The notes under the pieces were generated by a model, which worked only from the letters and a program-made list of their open reading frames with translations, did no database searches and was not told the DNA's origin. The translations under genes and the position numbers were made by a program. 64,000 nt of DNA from Salimicrobium album (lineage in GTDB: Bacteria; Bacillota; Bacilli; Bacillales; Halobacillaceae): assembly GCF_900107115.1 (NCBI RefSeq), contig NZ_FNOS01000003.1, positions 186,001 to 250,000 on the forward strand, written 5' to 3'. Positions within the stretch are counted from its first letter, which is position 1. Every line of letters begins with the position of its first letter. Shown piece after piece: positions 58,754 to 64,000 of this stretch.

Positions 58754-58782
58754 TTGACAATATACCCCCATAGGTATATAGT
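58754..58782 (+). promoter_or_regulatory. Second CstR-controlled promoter of the cstR operon
   Basis: TTGACA (58754-58759) and TATAGT (58777-58782) are spaced by 17 bases. The box TATACCCCCATAGGTATA (58761-58778) lies in the spacer. It is 82 bases downstream of the first promoter and about 60 bases before the cstR start. Confidence 0.85.
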
Positions 58783-58814
58783 AAGCATCAGTCTCGCTAA
58801 GGGAGGGAAGACAG

Positions 58815-59072
58815 ATGGAATACAGCAACAAAGAAATAAACAGAATAAAACGTCTGGAAGGTCAGCTTCGGGGTGTACTGAAGATGATGGAAGAAGGAAA
58901 AGATTGCAAGGACGTTATCACCCAGCTCTCAGCCTCCCGCAGTGCTATCGACCGTTCCATCGGCGTACTCGTAAGTTCCAATCTTGTAGCGTGCGTCAGA
59001 GAGGAAGAAAACGAGGAAGATCAGGAAGTTGCAATCAACGAAGCAGTGCAGCTTCTGGTGAAAAGCAGATAA
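58815..59072 (+). CDS. cstR: Persulfide-sensing repressor CstR (CsoR/RcnR family)
   Basis: The 85-residue all-helical protein has Cys31 (KDCKD) and Cys60 (LVACV), the two Cys that form a di-, tri- or tetrasulfide link in CstR. The copper ligand His of CsoR is replaced by Asn56, which argues against copper sensing. It represses its own operon until persulfides modify it. GGGAGGGAAG precedes the ATG. It is the first gene of an operon that runs through dsrE2, rhodanese, tusA and tauE genes. Confidence 0.92.
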   Translation: MEYSNKEINRIKRLEGQLRGVLKMMEEGKDCKDVITQLSASRSAIDRSIGVLVSSNLVACVREEENEEDQEVAINEAVQLLVKSR

Positions 59073-59089
59073 TTTTTTTCAATAAAATA

Positions 59090-59105
59090 ATACCCCTGTA
59101 GGTAT
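59090..59105 (+). promoter_or_regulatory. CstR-type box inside the operon, before dsrE2
   Basis: ATACCCCTGTAGGTAT matches the boxes upstream of cstR. No -35/-10 pair is visible around it, and it touches the ribosome site of the next gene, so it may act as a roadblock or belong to a weak internal promoter. Confidence 0.75.
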
Positions 59106-59120
59106 AAGGAGGAAATAATC

Positions 59121-59606
59121 ATGTCATCCGAAAACAAAAAAACCAACATTATTCTATTCAGTGGAGATTACGATAAGGCAATGGCTGCCTACATCATCGC
59201 AAACGGTGCTGCAGCCTACGATCACGATGTAACCATTTTCCACACGTTCTGGGGACTGAACGCCCTCCGTAAGGACGACAAGATGCTCATTGAGAACAAA
59301 TCAAGACTTGAAAAAATGTTCGGTCGTATGATGCCGCGCGGCGCCAAACGAATGGGCATCTCCAAAATGAACTTCGGCGGTTTCGGTCAGAAAATGATCA
59401 AGGACGTTATGAAGAAGCACAATGCCATGCCCGTCGAAGACTTGATAGAAATGGCTCAGGAACAGGATATCAATTTGATTGCCTGCACCATGACGATGGA
59501 TCTTTTAGGTCTCAGAAAAGAAGAACTTCTCGACGACATCGAGTACGGCGGCGTTGCTGCTTATATCGGTGAAGGTGAAGACGGAGCTATCAACCTGTTT
59601 ATCTAA
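59121..59606 (+). CDS. DsrE2/DsrE-like sulfur-carrier family protein
   Basis: The 161-residue protein has the DsrE/DsrF fold pattern NIILFSGDYDKAMAAYIIANGAAAYDHDVTIF and the conserved Cys122 in LIACTMTMDLLGL, which carries sulfane sulfur. It is thought to pass persulfide between rhodaneses and TusA. It follows the CstR-type box at 59090 and AAGGAGG. Next in the operon is a single-domain rhodanese. Confidence 0.87.
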   Translation: MSSENKKTNIILFSGDYDKAMAAYIIANGAAAYDHDVTIFHTFWGLNALRKDDKMLIENKSRLEKMFGRMMPRGAKRMGISKMNFGGFGQKMIKDVMKKHNAMPVEDLIEMAQEQDINLIACTMTMDLLGLRKEELLDDIEYGGVAAYIGEGEDGAINLFI

Positions 59607-59625
59607 ACAATTAAGAGGTATTGTT

Positions 59626-59913
59626 ATGAAAACAATCCAGGCACATGAAGTAGAAACGCAGTATAGCGATTTAAATGTTATAGATGTCCGGGAAGCGGAC
59701 GAAGTAGCCGAAGGAAAAATACCCGGAGCTATTCACATCCCTCTCGGGGTATTGGAATACCGGATGAATGAACTGAATAAAAAAGAAGCTTACGTTACCG
59801 TATGCCGTTCCGGAGGGAGAAGTTCCCAGGCCGCGCGTTTCCTTGAAAACCAGGGGTACGACGTCACCAATATGGAAGGCGGCATGATGAATTACGACGG
59901 TAAGACTGAATAA
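59626..59913 (+). CDS. Single-domain rhodanese
   Basis: The 95-residue protein is a stand-alone rhodanese with the active Cys60 in VTVCRSGGRSS and the CDC25-like IPGAIHIPLG motif. It takes up and passes on sulfane sulfur as an enzyme-bound persulfide. The frame is open upstream into dsrE2, but AGAGG and the ATG at 59626 mark the start. It lies 19 bases after dsrE2. Confidence 0.9.
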   Translation: MKTIQAHEVETQYSDLNVIDVREADEVAEGKIPGAIHIPLGVLEYRMNELNKKEAYVTVCRSGGRSSQAARFLENQGYDVTNMEGGMMNYDGKTE

Positions 59914-59931
59914 AAACAGGAGGTCATCATT

Positions 59932-60486
59932 ATGAGTATTACAACTGATATGCAATTAGACGCTAAAGGGCTTGCGTGCCCTATGCCGATCGTCAAAACG
60001 AAAAAAACGATGAAAGATCTCGAGGCAGGTCAGGTGCTTGAAGTACAGGCTACAGATCAGGGATCTACAACCGACCTTAAAGCCTGGGCAAATAAGTCGG
60101 GACACCAGTACCTCGGCACCAACGAAACGGACGGTGTACTTTACCACTACGTCCGCAAAGCGGATGAGGAGAAACCGGAAAAAACCCATCCGAATACAGT
60201 AGGAAACGAAGAACTTGAAAATCGTAACGACGATGCAGTGGTTGTGGATGTGAGAGAATCAGCAGAATATGCTTTCGGCCACATCCCGGGAGCTGTCTCC
60301 ATTCCTCTCGGGGAGCTTGACGAGCGTATGAACGAGATCGATTCCTCTAAAGAAATATATGTCGTGTGCCGTACAGGTAACCGCAGTGATATGGCGGCGC
60401 AGAAGCTCACGGAAAACGGCTATGACAAAGTATACAACGTAGTTCCGGGTATGAGTGAATGGTCAAAAGAGACGGAAAAATCCTGA
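59932..60486 (+). CDS. TusA-rhodanese fusion sulfurtransferase
   Basis: The 184-residue protein joins a TusA domain (residues 5-75, Cys16 in GLACPMPIVKTK) to a rhodanese (about 95-182, Cys146 in VVCRTGNRS) by a charged linker. It can accept and relay sulfur in one chain, like the multidomain CstA of S. aureus but without a DsrE domain, which is encoded separately here. AGGAGG precedes the ATG. It is in the cst operon. Confidence 0.9.
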   Translation: MSITTDMQLDAKGLACPMPIVKTKKTMKDLEAGQVLEVQATDQGSTTDLKAWANKSGHQYLGTNETDGVLYHYVRKADEEKPEKTHPNTVGNEELENRNDDAVVVDVRESAEYAFGHIPGAVSIPLGELDERMNEIDSSKEIYVVCRTGNRSDMAAQKLTENGYDKVYNVVPGMSEWSKETEKS

Positions 60487-60524
60487 AGATATAATACAGA
60501 AATAAACCACAGGGGGTTATGTAA

Positions 60525-61652
60525 TTGTCACTACAACCAATGAAACCATCTGAACTGGCAAGGAAAGCAGTAAATAAAGAAGAATTGTTTATTCTGGACG
60601 TACGGAACGAAGATGCGTTCGAAGACTGGAAAGTAGAAGGGGTAAACTTCGAATATATGAACGTTCCCTACTTCGACCTGATCGACGGGGTTGAGGAAAT
60701 CATGGACGATCTCCCAAAAGATAAGAACATCCTTGTCGTGTGTGCCAAAGAGGGGTCTTCGGTTATGGTAGGAGAAATGCTTGCTGATGAAGGTCTGGAA
60801 GTGTCCTATCTTGAAGGCGGTATGAAAGCATGGAGTGAACACCTGGCACCCGTGAAAATAAGCGACCTGGCGAATGGCGGTGAACTGTATCAGTTCGTTC
60901 GTCTCGGTAAAGGATGCCTTTCCTATATGGTTCTTTCAGGAGAAGAAGCTGCGGTGATCGATGCCAACCGCATGACTGATATTTATACGGATTTCGCCAA
61001 AGAAAAAGGAGTTACCATCAACCATACGATGGACACCCACCTGCACGCTGATCACATTTCCGGAGGTCGTGCTCTTGCCGAAGAGTCAGGCGGTACGTAC
61101 TGGCTGCCTCCGAAAGACGCAGAAGGTGTAACGTTCGATTATAAACCTCTGGAAGACGGGAAGACCATCAGGGTAGGAGAAACAGACATTGATATCCAGG
61201 CGCTATATTCCCCGGGGCACACCATAGGCTCCACTTCTTTCGTCATCGACGGGCAGTATTTACTGACAGGGGATATCCTGTTCATTGCCTCTATCGGACG
61301 TCCGGATCTTGCCGGGAAAGCGGAAGACTGGGTACAGGATCTCCGTACCACCCTTTACGAAAGATACAGGGAACTCTCTGACAACCTCATCGTTCTTCCG
61401 GCCCACTACACGGCTACAGATGAATTGAACGACGATGGTTCTGTTCAGGAAAAACTCTCGGTTCTTTACAAAGAGAACCACGGGTTGAACATTGAAGATG
61501 AAGCCGAGTTCAGAAAGACTGTCACGGAAAATCTGCCACCGCAACCGAATGCCTATCAGGAAATCCGCGAAACGAATATGGGACAGGTTGCACCGGACAG
61601 TGAAAGAAAACGCGAAATGGAAATCGGTCCAAACCGCTGCGCCGTCCGTTAA
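60525..61652 (+). CDS. Rhodanese-metallo-beta-lactamase persulfide dioxygenase
   Basis: The 375-residue protein has an N-terminal rhodanese (about residues 5-105, Cys73 in VVCAKEGSS) and a persulfide dioxygenase domain with [11 protein letters not shown] (His172, His174, Asp176), [10 protein letters not shown] and [10 protein letters not shown]. The domain order is opposite to CstB, and it resembles B. subtilis YrkH. Translation starts at TTG eight bases after AGGGGG; the nearby ATG is followed by a stop. It is the second persulfide dioxygenase in the region. Confidence 0.9.
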   Translation: MSLQPMKPSELARKAVNKEELFILDVRNEDAFEDWKVEGVNFEYMNVPYFDLIDGVEEIMDDLPKDKNILVVCAKEGSSVMVGEMLADEGLEVSYLEGGMKAWSEHLAPVKISDLANGGELYQFVRLGKGCLSYMVLSGEEAAVIDANRMTDIYTDFAKEKGVTINHTMDTHLHADHISGGRALAEESGGTYWLPPKDAEGVTFDYKPLEDGKTIRVGETDIDIQALYSPGHTIGSTSFVIDGQYLLTGDILFIASIGRPDLAGKAEDWVQDLRTTLYERYRELSDNLIVLPAHYTATDELNDDGSVQEKLSVLYKENHGLNIEDEAEFRKTVTENLPPQPNAYQEIRETNMGQVAPDSERKREMEIGPNRCAVR

Positions 61653-61714
61653 AAGCGGACAGCAGCAGAAGCAAGAACAAACTTTCATTATATTATTCAA
61701 GGAGGATGTTTAAC

Positions 61715-61945
61715 ATGAACGTAACAAAAACACTCGATGCAACAGGACTGGCCTGCCCAATGCCGATCGTAAAAACGAAAAAAGCCATCAAGGATATCGA
61801 AACTGGAGAAATACTTGAGGTACATGCTACGGACCAGGGAGCCAAAAGCGACCTGAGTGCATGGACTAAATCCTCTGGCCACGAGCTTCTGGAAACGGAC
61901 GAAAGCTCCGAAGTCCTCAAGTTCTGGATTAAAAAAGGGGAGTAA
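61715..61945 (+). CDS. TusA-family sulfur carrier
   Basis: The 76-residue TusA-like protein has the carrier Cys14 in GLACPMPIVKTKKAI and is very similar to the TusA part of the fusion encoded upstream, which suggests duplication in the operon. It relays persulfide sulfur to or from the rhodaneses. An ATG three codons earlier is too close to GGAGG, so 61715 is chosen. Confidence 0.9.
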   Translation: MNVTKTLDATGLACPMPIVKTKKAIKDIETGEILEVHATDQGAKSDLSAWTKSSGHELLETDESSEVLKFWIKKGE

Positions 61946-61971
61946 CTCTCCTCTGCATCACCTGATTGGGA

Positions 61972-61995
61972 GGGGGCCTTTATTCAAAGGTCCCC
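61972..61995 (+). other. Hairpin between tusA and tauE
   Basis: GGGGGCCTTT and AAAGGTCCCC form a stem of about ten pairs with a four-base loop and a weak T-tract. It may lower expression of the last gene or protect the upstream message. Confidence 0.5.
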
Positions 61996-62023
61996 TTCTC
62001 CATTTGTAAAGGAGGAAACTTAT

Positions 62024-62806
62024 ATGGAAATCGGTTTGATCATTACAATATTCCTGATCGGGTTCGCGGGCTCTTATATTTCCGGCATGCTCGGAATCGG
62101 CGGATCGATCATCAAATACCCTATGCTTTTATACATCCCTACCCTTGTAGGATTTACCGCTTTTACCGCTCACGAAGTCTCGGGTATCAGTGCCGTCCAG
62201 GTCTTCTTTGCCACTATCGGCGGTGTATGGGCCTACCGGAAAGGGAATTACCTGCACAAAGAGTTGATCCTCTACATGGGAGTTTCCGTACTGATTGGAA
62301 GTCTGATCGGAGGTTTCGGCTCCCGCCTTCTTCCGGAAGAAGGCATCAATTTCGTATACGGTATCCTTGCTCTCATTGCAGCCGTAATGATGTTCATTCC
62401 GAAAAAAGGTCTGGACGACCAGGATTTCAGTACAGTTACATTTAACAAACCGCTCGCCTCCGTACTCGCTCTTGTCGTCGGAATCGGTGCAGGTATTGTC
62501 GGAGCCGCAGGAGCTTTCCTGCTTGTGCCTATCATGCTTACCGTCATGAAGATACCGACAAAAATGACGATCGCTTCGTCGCTCGCGATCACTCTCATAT
62601 CTTCCATCGGTTCCACTATCGGAAAAATTTCGACGGGTCAGGTGGACTATCTCGCTGCCGGTATTATGATTGTTGCCAGTCTTATTGCTGCTCCACTCGG
62701 AGCCAAAGCAGGCAAGAAGATGAACACCACTATCCTCCAGGGAATGCTTGCTGTTCTCATACTTGGCACGGCTATCAAAATATGGCTGGATATTTTCGGA
62801 ATCTGA
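62024..62806 (+). CDS. tauE: TauE/SafE (TSUP) family anion exporter
   Basis: The 260-residue protein has about eight membrane segments and the repeated glycine-rich motif of the family (ISGMLGIGGSIIKYP near residue 20 and GAGIVGAAGAFLLVP near 155). It probably exports sulfite or a related sulfur anion made by the persulfide dioxygenases. It is the last gene of the cst operon, in agreement with tauE at the S. aureus cst locus. AAAGGAGG precedes the ATG. Confidence 0.9.
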   Translation: MEIGLIITIFLIGFAGSYISGMLGIGGSIIKYPMLLYIPTLVGFTAFTAHEVSGISAVQVFFATIGGVWAYRKGNYLHKELILYMGVSVLIGSLIGGFGSRLLPEEGINFVYGILALIAAVMMFIPKKGLDDQDFSTVTFNKPLASVLALVVGIGAGIVGAAGAFLLVPIMLTVMKIPTKMTIASSLAITLISSIGSTIGKISTGQVDYLAAGIMIVASLIAAPLGAKAGKKMNTTILQGMLAVLILGTAIKIWLDIFGI

Positions 62807-62816
62807 CAGCTATACG

Positions 62817-62852
62817 AAAAACCCCCTGCAGCTGGCTGCTGCAGGGGGTTTA
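62817..62852. terminator. Bidirectional terminator of the cst operon and the ltaS-type gene
   Basis: AAAAACCCCCTGCAGC and GCTGCAGGGGGTTT form a stem of about 14 bp with a four-base loop and T/A runs on both sides. Confidence 0.92.
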
Positions 62853-62856
62853 ACGT

Positions 62857-64000
62857 TTATTCCGAAGACTGGCCGTTTTCTTCCACCAGTCGACTTTCGT
62901 CGAGATAGCGAAGCAAGTCTCCATAAATGACGGAATCCGACATGCTCAGTTCTTCCTGTGCTCTGTCAAAACCTTCTTCACATGCCTGTTCGGCCGTTAC
63001 TTTCTCGCCGGTCTCCCGGTCGTAACAGACACCTTCAATGCCTACATATTCCTCGTTCGCGAAGTTGCCATCACGGTCTGCCACGAATTCTTTACGATTT
63101 TCATTCAACAGATCCGTACCGAACTGGATCGGATTATCTTCTTCCTCTTCCATTCCAAGGAGATTCATAATCGTCGGTCTCATATCAATCTGACCTCCTA
63201 CTGTTTCCTTGTTCATGGCCGGAATGTCCTTCCCGTAGATCAGGAACGGAACGCGCTGAAGCTGGAATTGTTCGAATGGTCCTATATCTTTATCAAGATA
63301 CTGACCCATTGCCTTCTGGTGGTTTTCGGAAATACCGAAGTGGTCTCCGTAAATCATCAGTACCGTATTGTCGTAAAGATCCGACTGCTTAAATTCTTCC
63401 ACGAACTGTTTAAGTGCCTCATCCTGATAACGCATCGTCTGGAAGTAGTTGTTCAATGTTTTGCTGGAAGTGTCTCCCGCTTCAATATACTTAAGTTCTT
63501 CAGGAAGCGTAAACGGATAGTGGTTCGTAAGAGTAATCATTTTCGTATAGAATGGTTTGTCCATATCTTTCATCTTATCGAGCGAATCCTGGAAGAAATA
63601 CTCATCAAGATAACCCCATCCGTGTGATTTCTCTTCCGTTACATTATAGTCTTCCTTCGAATAGTATTTGTCGTATCCAAGAGAGTCATACATCACATTA
63701 CGGTTCCAGAACGTTTTATCGTTAGCGTGCATCGTCGACGTCGCGTATCCATTTTCACTTAAAATTTCCGGAGTCGCTTCATATTCGTTACCGGAATGAG
63801 TGAAGAACACCGCTCCCCTGTTCAACGGATAAAGAGAGTTATCGAGTAAAAACTCGGAGTCCGACGTACGTCCCTGTTTCACCTGATGGTAGAAGTTATT
63901 GAAGTAAATCCCCTCTTCTTTCATCTGGTTGAAGTAAGGAGTTATTTCCTGGCCGTTGACAGTATTATCAATAGCAAACGTCTGCGTACTCTCAAGAGAA
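62857..64000 (-). CDS. ltaS: Lipoteichoic acid synthase (LtaS family), 5' part outside the window
   Basis: The gene continues beyond the window; the visible part is the external sulfatase-like domain. It transfers glycerol phosphate from phosphatidylglycerol to the growing lipoteichoic acid chain on the outer membrane face. Seen are LESTQTF with the metal-binding Glu, the catalytic Thr in GRTSDSEFLLDNSLYP, the metal pair in YGDHFGISENH, and the His in ITLTNHYPF. The membrane helices lie upstream. B. subtilis has several paralogues (LtaS, YfnI, YqgS), and the sequence does not say which one this is. The C-terminal tail is strongly acidic. Confidence 0.92.
   Translation of the reverse strand, partial: SLESTQTFAIDNTVNGQEITPYFNQMKEEGIYFNNFYHQVKQGRTSDSEFLLDNSLYPLNRGAVFFTHSGNEYEATPEILSENGYATSTMHANDKTFWNRNVMYDSLGYDKYYSKEDYNVTEEKSHGWGYLDEYFFQDSLDKMKDMDKPFYTKMITLTNHYPFTLPEELKYIEAGDTSSKTLNNYFQTMRYQDEALKQFVEEFKQSDLYDNTVLMIYGDHFGISENHQKAMGQYLDKDIGPFEQFQLQRVPFLIYGKDIPAMNKETVGGQIDMRPTIMNLLGMEEEEDNPIQFGTDLLNENRKEFVADRDGNFANEEYVGIEGVCYDRETGEKVTAEQACEEGFDRAQEELSMSDSVIYGDLLRYLDESRLVEENGQSSE

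Noticed and set aside
58815-59072. CsoR-family gene considered as a copper sensor
   Set aside because: The His of the copper site is Asn56, and no copper exporter or chaperone is near, while sulfur-relay genes follow.

Overview
The window is a contiguous piece of a low-to-medium GC Gram-positive chromosome. Many gene orders match Bacillus subtilis (treP-treA-treR, ypmR-ypmS, a lia-type operon, carA-carB-argF, yfiB-yfiC-like ABC pair), Shine-Dalgarno sites are strong (GGAGG type), and the proteins are rich in Glu and Asp. This suggests a moderately halophilic member of the Bacillaceae (for example near Halobacillus or Salimicrobium); the genus is inference. No rRNA, tRNA, CRISPR array, prophage or complete insertion sequence was seen.

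Layout. 1-8 kb: metX, a NodB-like lipoprotein that has lost its catalytic motifs, rpiA, the cell-envelope stress operon liaI-liaH-liaF-liaS-liaR (no liaG) and a PepQ-type peptidase, with a long RNA hairpin between the peptidase and liaI. 8-14.6 kb: a small haem-copper-oxidase-like membrane protein, an MMPL/RND exporter with a divergent TetR regulator, bioY under two BirA-type boxes, and an XPD-family helicase fused to a PD-(D/E)XK nuclease. 14.6-15 kb: a structured intergenic repeat, with a related copy at 34.3 kb. 15-23 kb: ypmR-ypmS, cysK, a TRIC-like channel, mhqO with an MhqR box, a GAF-STAS stressosome-like protein and an Aquifex-type aconitase. 23-28 kb: the trehalose operon and a divergent pncA that carries its own TreR-like palindrome. 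28-37 kb: trhO, a ThiD/PdxK kinase, a Cas4/AddB-like nuclease, yhfK, ypcP, a CcpA-type regulated aldehyde dehydrogenase with its DUF779 partner, and an orphan two-component system. 37-46 kb: amidase, CAP-domain protein, arginine-linked carAB-argF behind ARG boxes, and an orphan lysine/ornithine N-hydroxylase. 46-54.6 kb: a heterodimeric ABC exporter, Gfo/Idh oxidoreductase, membrane-anchored MsrAB, acyl-CoA synthetase and a HAD phosphatase.

54.6-62.8 kb is the most coherent accessory region. It is a persulfide/sulfane-sulfur module with CstR (CsoR family, His replaced by Asn), CstB-type persulfide dioxygenase, a second rhodanese-dioxygenase fusion, DsrE2, a free rhodanese, a TusA-rhodanese fusion, free TusA and a TauE exporter. 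At least four CstR-type boxes (ATACC-N4-GGGGTAT type) occur at its promoters. A thiol-redox cassette (TlpA/ResA-like, CcdA, a 6-TM protein) lies inside it. No sulfide:quinone reductase is present in the window. The window ends inside a lipoteichoic acid synthase (ltaS-type).

Many genes are separated by strong bidirectional terminators. In three minus-strand genes the stop codon lies inside the terminator hairpin.
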